Assembly: GCA_903922465.1 (NCBI GenBank)
Contig: CAIXTV010000289.1
Coordinates: 1 to 41,093, forward strand
Source: an uncultured bacterium
GTDB taxonomy: Bacteria > Bacteroidota > Bacteroidia > Bacteroidales > CAIXTV01
DNA length: 41,093 nucleotides
Reading direction: 5' to 3'
Of this stretch, positions 1 to 8,488 are shown piece after piece. The notes below the pieces were generated by a model that was not told where the DNA came from, made no database searches, and was given only the letters and a program-made list of their open reading frames with translations. The translations under genes were made by a program, and so were the position numbers. The stretch's first letter is position 1. Every line of letters starts with the position of its first letter.

Positions 1-1
1 G

Positions 2-2113
2 TATTCTGACAAAGTCATTAACATGGATTTGGAGGAATTTAACTTTAATATTAGTCCGGTTGAAATTAAAACCACGAATGAAGAAAATCTGACGAAAAAC
101 AATCAGCTTGGTCAAATGAAATTGTCTTCGAAAACGATTGGGCAGATGTATGGTTTCGTGGGAGAATTTGATATTATTAAATCCCTTCAGGCGGTTCCGG
201 GGATAAAATCGTATGGAGATGGTTCCTCTTTGTTTTATGTGAGAGGCGGGAATAGTGACGAGAATTTAATTCTCTTAGATGAAGCTCCTATTTATAATCC
301 TTCCCATTTATTTGGCTTCTTCACTGCAATTGCACCTGATGCAATCAAAGACATTGAGGCTTATAAAGGTGATTTTCCGGCAAACTATGGCGGACGTTTA
401 TCTTCAGTGATAGATGTTAAGACAAAAGACGGTAACATGAAGAAGCTTGGCTTCTCGGGAAGCATTAGTCCTTATACCTCTAACCTCACATTTGAAGGTC
501 CTTTCAAAAAAGAGGTTAGCTCTTTTTTCATTACAGGGAGAACTTCCAATTTGAATTGGTTGAGTAATTTGAGTGTGCTCAATAAATCAGTCAAATTGAA
601 TTTCTATGATTTGAATGCCAAGTTCAATTACAAAATTAGCAACAACAATCGTCTCTATTTATCAATGTATTACGGTGAAGACAATTTCACTAACTACTAT
701 ACTACCTCTTTTCGCACATTTGGGATAAGTTGGGATAATATGTTAGGCAGTTTGCGCTGGAATCATATTTTCAGTGATAAACTTTTCACGAATACCACCT
801 TATATTATAGTCGCTATCGTTACTATTTATATACCTCGAAAGAACAAAACGATTACTGGATTACTTCGATAGCAAACTTAACGCTAAAGACTGATTTTAC
901 TTATTATTTCAATCCAAATAACACCTTGAAAACAGGTTTGGAATTAAGTTCACATGCTTCTAACCCCGGAAATATTCATTATTCTGAAGCTTCAATTCAA
1001 AATAATGTGGTGAATATCCCTGACTATTCTTCAAAGGAAATCGATTTTTATATTAGCAACGAGCAGAAGATAAATAAGAAGCTTTCGGTTCGTTATGGAT
1101 TGCGTGTCCCTGTTTGGATAAATAAAGGACCTACAACTTTGTATTATTTCGATAATAATTATAATGTCATCGATACGCTTGTGGTGGCTGACAATTCTAC
1201 CACATCTTCATTTTATAGCATTGAACCCCGCATCAATATTCAATATACATTTAATTCAAAAGCCTCTCTTAAAGCAAGTTATAGTCGTTCAACGCAATTT
1301 CTGCATTTATTATCTAACTCTACCAGTCCTTTCACTTCTCTGGAAGAATGGGTGCCCAGCGGAACCAATATCGAACCTCAAAAAGCAGATCAGTTCTCAT
1401 TAGGATACTTTCAGGACATAGATTTAAAGGCAAAATATGTGTTTTCTGCTGAAATGTTTTACAAGTTTTGCCAAAATCAGATTGATTATAAAGACCATGC
1501 CAATATGTTGTACAATCCTTTGATAGAGGGTGAACTTCGTTTTGGAGATGCGCATACTTATGGGCTCGAGCTGATGTTGCGGAAAACGGAAGGAAAGCTC
1601 ACCGGGTGGTTGGGCTACACTTATTCGAGGGCATTTCGGCAGATTAATGGGGTGAATAACGACAAAATGTATCCCTCAAACTATGATTGCCCTCATGATA
1701 TTTGTTTTAACATCTCCTATAATGCTTCGAAGCATTGGGCTTTTTCTGCCAACTGGATTTATCAAACCGGCCGACCCATCACTACTCCCGTAAGCTTCTA
1801 TGAATATAATGGATATACTGTCCCCATTTATAGAGATAAAAATAATGACCGCCTGCCCGATTACCACAGGTTGGATTTGGCAGTTACTTTCAAAATTAAC
1901 AAACCCGAACGTCGCTTTCAGCATAATTTAATACTTACCCTTTTCAATGCTTATGGACGGGCAAACCCAATTTCGGTTAGCTTTAATAAGATTGTTGATG
2001 ATAGCGGAAAAATTTCAGTTCCTTCCGATTTAAGCAATAGCAACAACATCATTACCTCAACGCTTTCGGTGGTGGGTATGGTTCCATCCTTAACTTATAA
2101 TTTTAAATTCTAG
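2..2113 (+). CDS. TonB-dependent outer-membrane receptor, 5' end missing
   Basis: The reading frame is open from base 2, so the gene begins outside the window and the first in-window ATG (23) is internal. The plug domain is visible at about nt 130-430, with motifs such as QAVPGIKSYGDGSS, FYVRGGNSDENLILLD and the closing GGRLSSVIDVKTKDG. It is followed by a long stretch rich in aromatic, alternating segments typical of a 22-strand barrel. The protein ends in PSLTYNFKF; a terminal Phe is the usual outer-membrane barrel signature. Proteins of this family take up substrates across the outer membrane using TonB energy. The substrate cannot be read from the sequence. The stop is directly followed by the ATG of a DUF4249 lipoprotein, a common pairing in Bacteroidota. 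A carboxypeptidase-regulatory-like N-terminal domain probably lies upstream of the window, but this is inference. Confidence 0.93.
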   Translation, partial: YSDKVINMDLEEFNFNISPVEIKTTNEENLTKNNQLGQMKLSSKTIGQMYGFVGEFDIIKSLQAVPGIKSYGDGSSLFYVRGGNSDENLILLDEAPIYNPSHLFGFFTAIAPDAIKDIEAYKGDFPANYGGRLSSVIDVKTKDGNMKKLGFSGSISPYTSNLTFEGPFKKEVSSFFITGRTSNLNWLSNLSVLNKSVKLNFYDLNAKFNYKISNNNRLYLSMYYGEDNFTNYYTTSFRTFGISWDNMLGSLRWNHIFSDKLFTNTTLYYSRYRYYLYTSKEQNDYWITSIANLTLKTDFTYYFNPNNTLKTGLELSSHASNPGNIHYSEASIQNNVVNIPDYSSKEIDFYISNEQKINKKLSVRYGLRVPVWINKGPTTLYYFDNNYNVIDTLVVADNSTTSSFYSIEPRINIQYTFNSKASLKASYSRSTQFLHLLSNSTSPFTSLEEWVPSGTNIEPQKADQFSLGYFQDIDLKAKYVFSAEMFYKFCQNQIDYKDHANMLYNPLIEGELRFGDAHTYGLELMLRKTEGKLTGWLGYTYSRAFRQINGVNNDKMYPSNYDCPHDICFNISYNASKHWAFSANWIYQTGRPITTPVSFYEYNGYTVPIYRDKNNDRLPDYHRLDLAVTFKINKPERRFQHNLILTLFNAYGRANPISVSFNKIVDDSGKISVPSDLSNSNNIITSTLSVVGMVPSLTYNFKF

Positions 2114-2932
2114 ATGAAAAAATATCTCACTTACCTATTTCTTTTGTCGTTGATTGCCTGTCAAAAGCAGACCGATTGGAATTTGAATACTCAGGCTTCC
2201 GATAAAATTGTTGTGGACGGAACTATCACGAATGAGAATAAGACTCAGAGCGTTCATATCACTTATCCCATCACACAGCTTAACGAAACTCCCCGACCAA
2301 TGACGGGGGCTTTTGTGGTGGTGAACGATGAAGATTCGACGCACATATTTACTGAAGATATCCTTAATCCCGGTTATTATAACTCTAATTCCCGGTTTAT
2401 TGGGCAAGAAGGGCATCAATACACCTTAATAATTAATAATAATGGGAAGCTCTATTCTGCTAAATCCTTAATGGAACCGGCTATTTCTTTTCATCCTTTG
2501 ACTTATTCGAAGAACACAGGAGATAATTTATATCACATCGATAAAGTTGCAACATCGTTTAATGCAACTCAAAATGCTATTTGGGAAGTATTGTTGGATT
2601 GGTCGGCAGTAGCTGGATATGAAGGACAAGACCCTCAAAGTTGCAAAGCCCGACTGCTTTATTACAGCCTTCCTACCCTTGATGTGAGCGAAGTATTGGC
2701 ACCCCAAATGGAAAAGATTTCTTTTCCGGCAGGGACCATTATTTTGGAGAAAAGATATTCTATCAACCCAGAACATGCTGCTTTTATTCGTGCGCTGCTA
2801 TCAGAAACCACCTGGACGGGAGGCATGTTCGATTCTTCTCATTCCAATGTGCCCACTAACTTAAGCAATGGAGCCTTAGGCTATTTTGCTGCTTGTGGGG
2901 TGAGTTCTATTTCTATTACCGTTGTGCCATAA
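2114..2932 (+). CDS. DUF4249-family lipoprotein
   Basis: This 272-residue protein starts with a lipoprotein signal peptide, MKKYLTYLFLLSLIAC, which places the lipidated Cys at residue 16. The body has the DUF4249 look: KIVVDGTITNENKTQSVHITYP near residues 31-52, then GAFVVVNDEDSTHIFTED and a GYYNSNSRFIGQEGHQYTL segment, which resembles an Ig/carboxypeptidase-like beta fold. The ATG follows the stop of the TonB receptor with no spacing, so the two are almost certainly co-transcribed and translationally coupled. DUF4249 proteins are commonly encoded next to TonB receptors and are presumed to be surface partners of the barrel, by analogy with SusD-type lipoproteins. That role is inference; no enzymatic motif is seen. 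Confidence 0.85.
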   Translation: MKKYLTYLFLLSLIACQKQTDWNLNTQASDKIVVDGTITNENKTQSVHITYPITQLNETPRPMTGAFVVVNDEDSTHIFTEDILNPGYYNSNSRFIGQEGHQYTLIINNNGKLYSAKSLMEPAISFHPLTYSKNTGDNLYHIDKVATSFNATQNAIWEVLLDWSAVAGYEGQDPQSCKARLLYYSLPTLDVSEVLAPQMEKISFPAGTIILEKRYSINPEHAAFIRALLSETTWTGGMFDSSHSNVPTNLSNGALGYFAACGVSSISITVVP

Positions 2933-3078
2933 GGAAGTGCCTTGAGTATTTTAAGTACTTCTCTAAAATAATAAATAAAAATAATTACATCCCACATCAG
3001 GGTAAACCAACTTTCGTGTGTATTATTACTGAATCCCAAAAATAAATTCAATTCTTAATCAACTTAAACTTACAAAAA

Positions 3079-3996
3079 ATGAAAACAAGCAATTTATTTA
3101 AACTCGGAATGATGATGATAGCTGCATTAGCTATTAGTTTCACTTCCTGTAAAAAAGACAAAACCGAAGCTGAACCCGATTCTGGTTCTCTGCAACAACT
3201 TTCGAAAGATCAGGTTACTGTTGAATCTGCTTCCGACGACGCTATGAGCGATGCTAACGATGTGCTTTCAAGCACCGCAAAAATTCTACCTTGCAATGTT
3301 ACTAATGTTCCTGATACGCTTAACGACACTATTACTTACACCCTCACTTTCAACGGACTTAATTGTTCAGGAACACGCATCCGTGAAGGTGTTGTTAAAG
3401 TAAAAAGAAGTGTAAACACTCCATGGTCGCAAACAGGCACTGTGGTTACTGTAAATTTCATCAACTTAAAAATAACCAAAGTAAATACCGGTAATTGGGT
3501 TATTCTGAACGGCATAAAAACCTGGACAAATGTAAGTGGTGGCGTTATTGCCAATTTAGGTACCACAGCAACGGCTATAGTTCATAAAGTTTCCGGTGTT
3601 TTAAATGCCACATTCAACGACAACACTACCCGTGCATGGAACATCGCCCGCCAGAAAACATATACCGGAACTTATCCTAATGATATAGTTCGTTCTGTTG
3701 ATGGTTTTGGCTCGGCAAACGGTTATAACCAACTCGAAGCATGGGGAATCAACCGTCATGGCGAACAGTTCTACACTCAGATCCTACAAACTGTGGTTAT
3801 GCGTAAAGCTTGCGATTGGGATGCTTCGTCAGGTATTGTAAAACACCAAATCCCAAGTGATAATAAATCAGCTACCATCACTTTTGGGTTCGACAGCAGC
3901 AACCAGCCTATCACCGGAACCAATTGTCCTTATGAATACAAAGTAGATTGGGTTAAAAACACCCACTCCGGAACCTTATATATAGTTATTCCTTAA
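3079..3996 (+). CDS. Hypothetical lipoprotein
   Basis: This 305-residue protein begins with a clear lipoprotein signal, MKTSNLFKLGMMMIAALAISFTSC, giving a lipidated Cys at residue 24 followed by KKDK. After a low-complexity acidic linker (residues about 30-68), the rest is predicted mostly beta, with alternating hydrophobic residues and many Thr/Asn. A Cys near residue 75 and others near 95, 245 and 282 could form disulfides in the periplasm or at the surface. I do not recognise the family. The gene lies 146 bases after the DUF4249 gene without an obvious terminator between them, and a strong terminator follows it, so it may be the last gene of that transcript or have its own promoter. No function is assigned. 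Confidence 0.85.
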   Translation: MKTSNLFKLGMMMIAALAISFTSCKKDKTEAEPDSGSLQQLSKDQVTVESASDDAMSDANDVLSSTAKILPCNVTNVPDTLNDTITYTLTFNGLNCSGTRIREGVVKVKRSVNTPWSQTGTVVTVNFINLKITKVNTGNWVILNGIKTWTNVSGGVIANLGTTATAIVHKVSGVLNATFNDNTTRAWNIARQKTYTGTYPNDIVRSVDGFGSANGYNQLEAWGINRHGEQFYTQILQTVVMRKACDWDASSGIVKHQIPSDNKSATITFGFDSSNQPITGTNCPYEYKVDWVKNTHSGTLYIVIP

Positions 3997-4017
3997 TTTG
4001 AAATGTTAATGATAGAA

Positions 4018-4047
4018 GGGCTGCCTGCGAGGGCGGTCCTTTTTTTT
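4018..4047 (+). terminator. Rho-independent terminator after the lipoprotein gene
   Basis: A nine-pair stem (GGGCTGCCT with GGGCGGTCC, several G-U pairs) closes a GCGA loop and is followed directly by eight T residues. It lies 22 bases after the stop at 3996. Confidence 0.85.
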
Positions 4048-4147
4048 GTAAAAAAGTCTTCAGAATTATTATCAAGCAAATATATAAAAACAGACTAATA
4101 AAAATACTATAGAAAATTGACTTTTGAACTCCATCGTTTCTGTTAAA

Positions 4148-4215
4148 AAGCTTAGCATAGAAATGGTTGTTCTGAACGGCAACGTTCGGTATTACAGATT
4201 ACATGCTGAAAGCTT
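4148..4215. other. Nested inverted-repeat element of about 68 nt, possible structured RNA
   Basis: An outer arm AAGCTTAGCAT (4148-4158) pairs with ATGCT-GA-AAGCTT (4203-4215), leaving a two-base bulge. An inner hairpin CTGAACG (4172-4178) pairs with CGTTCGG (4183-4189) around a GCAA tetraloop of GNRA type. Short extra pairings (AAT 4162-4164 with ATT 4198-4200, TGT 4168-4170 with ACA 4194-4196) bridge the 13/13 internal loop. There is no T-tract, so it is not a terminator. It lies upstream of the pfkA promoter and therefore outside the predicted pfkA leader. The remaining bases of the 3997-4476 gap, apart from the terminator and promoter, show nothing else. Function unknown; it could be a small RNA or a chance or relic repeat. 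Confidence 0.4.
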
Positions 4216-4423
4216 GAAGGGGAATTCTTAAGTTCTAATTGGGATAGTCACAAATTAAATAGTGCCTGTCGAACCTTTAATTGAAAGTTAATAGTGTGTT
4301 CTAGATAAGACATGTTTGATTATTTAAAAATGTAAAACACATTGAGTTATTCCTCAGATTAAAGCCTGAGTTAAGCTTTTAAATAAATGATTGAATCAGT
4401 TCTCTAAAAAAAATAATCTGCTT

Positions 4424-4456
4424 TTTGAATAGATACCCTAATTCAGACTAAATTTG
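4424..4456 (+). promoter_or_regulatory. pfkA promoter, Bacteroidota type
   Basis: A -33 element TTTG (4424-4427) is separated by 21 bases from a -7 element TAAATTTG (4449-4456), a full match to TTTG-N19/21-TAnnTTTG. Transcription would start near 4463, leaving a leader of roughly 14 bases before the ATG at 4477. Confidence 0.8.
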
Positions 4457-4476
4457 CACTGAAATCAAAACAGAAA

Positions 4477-5460
4477 ATGAACAATCCGATTAAGACAATT
4501 GGCGTTTTCACCTCAGGCGGGGATGCCCCAGGTATGAATGCTGCAATTAGGGCTGTGGTTCGAACAGCACTTTATAATAAAATAGAAGTTGTGGGCATTT
4601 GTCGTGGCTACGAAGGCATGATTGACGGCGAATTTATCAGGCTCGAAAGCCATTCGGTTTCAAATATAATACAACGCGGAGGGACCTTTATAAAAACAGC
4701 ACGCAGCGAACGTTTTCATACTGCTCAAGGCCGCAAACAGGCATATGAAAACATTAAAAAAGAAAATATCGATGCTATAATAGCTATTGGTGGGGATGGT
4801 ACTTTTAGAGGAGCGCTAGCTTTCAATCAGGAATACAACACCCCTATTGTAGGAATACCTGGCACCATTGACAATGATTTGTTTGGTACCGATTTTACGA
4901 TAGGCTATGATACAGCTATCAACACAGTGGTTGAAGCGGTTGATAAAATACGCGATACTGCTGGTTCGCATGACATGTTATTTTTTATTGAAGTGATGGG
5001 TCGCGATGCAGGTTTTATTGCCCTTAGAAGTGGGATTGCCGTGGGTGCAGAAGATATTTTAGTGCCCGAAACAACTACTCGAGTTGAAGATCTGGTGAAC
5101 AAACTTCGCTTCGATCGAAGGAATAATAAAACTTCAGGAATAATAATCGTTTCTGAAGGTGACGATTTGGGAGGTGCTTATAAAGTCGCAGAACAAGTCA
5201 AGATGAAGTGTCCTGAATTTCAGACAAGGGTCACGGTCTTAGGGCATGTTCAGAGAGGAGGAAATCCGTCGTGTATGGACAGGGTGTTGTCAAGTACGAT
5301 GGGTTATGAGGCAGTGTTAGCATTATTAGATGGAAAAAGTGGAGTGATGGTAGGCATAATTAATAAGCAAATCGCACTTACTTCATTTGAGAAAGCGACC
5401 AAACATCATCAGGAGATAAATAAAGAAATGTTGGAAATGGCAAGAATACTTTCATTATAA
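4477..5460 (+). CDS. pfkA: ATP-dependent 6-phosphofructokinase
   Basis: Phosphorylates fructose 6-phosphate to fructose 1,6-bisphosphate, the committed step of glycolysis, in the cytoplasm. The 327-residue length fits the bacterial PfkA class. Visible motifs are TSGGDAPGMNAA (residues 12-23, nucleotide binding), GGDGT (105-109) and PGTIDND (128-134), with D132 as the catalytic base equivalent to E. coli D127. The Gly in GGDGT and the Gly in PGTIDND are the residues found in ATP-using enzymes; pyrophosphate-using enzymes have Asp and Lys there. MGRDAGFIA (substrate binding) and the later LGHVQRGGNPSCMDR segment are also present. The gene has its own well-formed promoter just upstream, and priA follows after 76 bases without a clear terminator, so partial read-through into priA is possible. 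Confidence 0.97.
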   Translation: MNNPIKTIGVFTSGGDAPGMNAAIRAVVRTALYNKIEVVGICRGYEGMIDGEFIRLESHSVSNIIQRGGTFIKTARSERFHTAQGRKQAYENIKKENIDAIIAIGGDGTFRGALAFNQEYNTPIVGIPGTIDNDLFGTDFTIGYDTAINTVVEAVDKIRDTAGSHDMLFFIEVMGRDAGFIALRSGIAVGAEDILVPETTTRVEDLVNKLRFDRRNNKTSGIIIVSEGDDLGGAYKVAEQVKMKCPEFQTRVTVLGHVQRGGNPSCMDRVLSSTMGYEAVLALLDGKSGVMVGIINKQIALTSFEKATKHHQEINKEMLEMARILSL

Positions 5461-5536
5461 TTTATGTTTAAGTCCAAAGCATCAAATTCAAAACTCTCAA
5501 TTTTAATTCCGAGTTTCTCTTTTGCTATTTAATTAA

Positions 5537-8020
5537 ATGATGGAAAGAATCACTTTTTTTGCTGATGTCCTATTACCCTTACCCTTGCCGGGGTATTTCA
5601 CCTATCGTGTTCCTTTCGAAATGAATGATTCAATCGAAAAGGGACAAAGAGTAGTAGTTCAATTTGGACAAAAAAAGATTTACACGGCTATTGTTTTTAA
5701 CATCCACGAACAAGTGCCGGTTGGATACACGCCAAAATATATTCTATCAATTTTAGATGATGAGCCTTTGATTAATGCACTTCAGATGAAATTCTGGCAG
5801 TGGATTTCAACGTATTATCTTTGTCATCCCGGCGATGTGATGAATGTTGCTCTGCCTTCGGTGTTTAAATTGGCAAGTGATACAAAAATATCTCTTAACC
5901 AAAATTTCGAAGGAATACTTTCAAACCTCAACCCCAAAGAAGCAACTTTGGTGCAAGCATTAATTCATCAACAAATCATTCCAATTGCTCAGGTTGCCGG
6001 GATAGTCGAACAAAAGAAAATTATCCCCTTAATTAAAACACTTGTCGAAAAACAAATCATTTTTCTTCACGAAAATATTGAAGAGAAATACAAACCCCTT
6101 ATAGAAACCTATATTCAACTAAGCATAGACTATCAGAATGATAAAGCCTTACAATTACTGTTCGAACAACTTGAAAAGCGAGCATTCAAGCAATTAGAGG
6201 CACTGATGGCATACATTTCATTGTCCCAAGACAAGGAAGAAGCTTTTCCCGAAATAAAAAAATCAGAACTTTCGAAGCGTTATAAAATTAATGGAGCTTC
6301 AATTGATTCTCTCATCAAAAAAGACATTTTCATTAAAAGTGAAAAAGAAAGCAGCAGACTTAAAACATATTCTTCCATTGAAAAATCTGAAAATATTCAA
6401 TATTCCTCTTTTCAAAAAGAAGCCATCGAAAACATTAAACTTCAATTTGAAGAAAAAGAAATAGTGCTGCTGCATGGAATCACTTCTAGTGGTAAGACTG
6501 AGGTATATATTCATTTAATAAACGAATGCATTAAAGAAGGGAAACAGGTGTTATATCTACTCCCTGAAATTGCACTCACTTCTCAAATCATTAACCGCTT
6601 GAGAAAATATTTCGGCAATACTGTTGGAATTTATCATTCAAAACATAGCGATAACGAAAAAGCGGAAATATGGCAGCAAACCCAAAACAATTTATTTCAT
6701 AAATATCAAATCATTCTTGGTGCCCGATCAGCTATTTTCCTGCCTTTCAAAAGGCTTGGATTAATTATAGTTGATGAAGAACACGATTCTTCTTTCAAAC
6801 AAAACGAACCCCCACCCTATTATCATGCCAGAGATGCAGCCATTTATCTGGCAAGTTTGCATCATTCAAAAACCCTACTTGGCTCAGCCACCCCTTCGGT
6901 TGAAAGCTATTTCAATGCAAAAACCGCTAAGTATGGTTTGGTCGAAATGAAGGAACGTTTCGGAGGAATTGCATTGCCCGAGATAAAACTTGCCAATTTA
7001 AAAGATGAAACGCGTAACAAAAGCATGAAATCTTTCTTCTCATCTGCCCTTATTGATGGGATTCAGCAAGCATTAGACCAACACCAACAAATCATACTAT
7101 TTCAAAACCGCAGGGGCTTTTCAATTCGACTCGAATGCGACAAGTGCCAATGGGTTCCAATTTGCAAAAACTGTGATGTTTCATTGGTCTACCATAAGCA
7201 CAACGACCAATTGCGTTGCCATTATTGTGGATATAGCACTATGGTACCCAGCCATTGTCCAGCCTGCAAAAGTCCCGAAATTAAAATGAAAGGATTTGGC
7301 ACTGAAAAAATAGAAGATGAGCTTTCAATATTTTTCCCAAATGCCAGCATCGCAAGAATGGATTTGGATACTACCCGAAGTAAATTTTCTTACCAACAAA
7401 TTCTGCAATCCTTCGAAGATCGTAATGTGGATATTTTAGTAGGGACTCAAATGATTACTAAAGGCCTCGACTTCGACAATGTTGGATTGGTAGGTATTTT
7501 GAGTGCTGACAATATGATTTCCTTTCCAGATTTCCGATCCATTGAAAAGAGTTTCCAACTACTTTCCCAAGTAAGTGGCCGAGCCGGCCGAAAACACGTC
7601 AGAGGGAAAGTTATTATACAAACTTGGAATACTCACTACGAAATTTTGAAGCAAGTTATTGAAAATAATTACGGACAAATGTTTCAGCAACAACTTTCAG
7701 AAAGAAAACAATTTAACTATCCACCATTTTTTCGCCTAATCAACATCACCCTAAAACATCCTGTCGACAACAAACTCAACGAACTTTCATTACAGTTGGC
7801 CAGCCTTTTGAAGAAAGAATTTAAAACCCTAATACAGGGACCTGCATATCCGTTGATTTCAAGAATCAAGGGGTATTACCTTAAAAATATTCTGATCAAA
7901 TTTAATAGGGACGGGAACTTACAAAACCAAAAAAACAAACTCTATGAAATTATTACTTCCTTCCAAAGAAAACAAGGGGACTATAAATTCAAAGTTAATA
8001 TCAATGTTGATCCCATGTAA
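5537..8020 (+). CDS. priA: Primosomal protein N', replication restart helicase PriA
   Basis: PriA binds stalled or collapsed forks, unwinds lagging-strand arms with 3'-5' polarity and helps reload the replicative helicase. The 827 residues show the N-terminal 3' DNA-binding domain (FADVLLPLPLPGYFTYRVP), Walker A GITSSGKTEVY near residues 313-323, the DEEH box (VDEEHDSSFKQ), a zinc-binding region of eight Cys at about 533-578 in CxxC pairs, and the helicase motifs GTQMITKGLDFDNVGLV and QVSGRAGR. The length is typical for Bacteroidota PriA. Two consecutive ATG codons (5537, 5540) make the exact start uncertain by one residue. It lies downstream of pfkA on the same strand. Nothing looks damaged. 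Confidence 0.97.
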   Translation: MMERITFFADVLLPLPLPGYFTYRVPFEMNDSIEKGQRVVVQFGQKKIYTAIVFNIHEQVPVGYTPKYILSILDDEPLINALQMKFWQWISTYYLCHPGDVMNVALPSVFKLASDTKISLNQNFEGILSNLNPKEATLVQALIHQQIIPIAQVAGIVEQKKIIPLIKTLVEKQIIFLHENIEEKYKPLIETYIQLSIDYQNDKALQLLFEQLEKRAFKQLEALMAYISLSQDKEEAFPEIKKSELSKRYKINGASIDSLIKKDIFIKSEKESSRLKTYSSIEKSENIQYSSFQKEAIENIKLQFEEKEIVLLHGITSSGKTEVYIHLINECIKEGKQVLYLLPEIALTSQIINRLRKYFGNTVGIYHSKHSDNEKAEIWQQTQNNLFHKYQIILGARSAIFLPFKRLGLIIVDEEHDSSFKQNEPPPYYHARDAAIYLASLHHSKTLLGSATPSVESYFNAKTAKYGLVEMKERFGGIALPEIKLANLKDETRNKSMKSFFSSALIDGIQQALDQHQQIILFQNRRGFSIRLECDKCQWVPICKNCDVSLVYHKHNDQLRCHYCGYSTMVPSHCPACKSPEIKMKGFGTEKIEDELSIFFPNASIARMDLDTTRSKFSYQQILQSFEDRNVDILVGTQMITKGLDFDNVGLVGILSADNMISFPDFRSIEKSFQLLSQVSGRAGRKHVRGKVIIQTWNTHYEILKQVIENNYGQMFQQQLSERKQFNYPPFFRLINITLKHPVDNKLNELSLQLASLLKKEFKTLIQGPAYPLISRIKGYYLKNILIKFNRDGNLQNQKNKLYEIITSFQRKQGDYKFKVNINVDPM

Positions 8021-8146
8021 TTATTCAGCTTTATTAAGGTAAACGAAAAGGAACCAGATCTCACATCCTAGCTTCCAAAGAGACAAACCAATGAAAATAG
8101 TTCACTTTTAAAATTGCCCATCAATAAAGTAATAACAATACCCTAT

Positions 8147-8476
8147 TTACTTTTCAACTTTAATTACCGTAGTATCTACCATCAAAAAAACATCTTCCTC
8201 TTCTCTTTTCATAAGATAAGTCTCACGGCCAAATTTCTCAAGATATCCAGGATCTTTTTGTAATCTTCTAATTTGAATACTATCTCGTGTAACTTCATTT
8301 TTATAGAAATCTCTCTCTTTTCTCAAGTCTTTCAACTCGCTAACTAAGTCATATTGAGAAATTAAATTGTTTTTATCCAGAAAGCCTACCCAAACCAAAA
8401 AAATCACACCTGCAATAAGATATCTATTATTGAAGCGTAATAATATGCTTTTTGTTTTTTGAAAATTGAACTTCAT
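8147..8476 (-). CDS. FtsB/DivIC-family septum formation initiator
   Basis: This 109-residue single-pass membrane protein has a cytoplasmic basic N-terminus (KFNFQKTKSILLRFNNR), one transmembrane helix at about residues 18-33 (YLIAGVIFLVWVGFLD) and a coiled coil at about 40-75 (LVSELKDLRKERDFYKNEV). It closes with the family's short C-terminal element DPGYLEKFGRETYLMKREEED. FtsB/DivIC proteins bridge early and late divisome proteins and help activate septal peptidoglycan synthesis. The gene begins 12 bases after the end of the protease gene on the same strand, so it may share that transcript, although the two functions are unrelated. It faces priA tail to tail. The 8021-8146 gap shows no convincing terminator. 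Confidence 0.88.
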   Translation of the reverse strand: MKFNFQKTKSILLRFNNRYLIAGVIFLVWVGFLDKNNLISQYDLVSELKDLRKERDFYKNEVTRDSIQIRRLQKDPGYLEKFGRETYLMKREEEDVFLMVDTTVIKVEK

Positions 8477-8488
8477 AAGGAGTATAGT

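Noticed and set aside
2938-2964. Terminator between the DUF4249 gene and the next lipoprotein gene
   Set aside because: GAAGTGC/GTACTTC can pair, but the loop is long and there is no T-tract.
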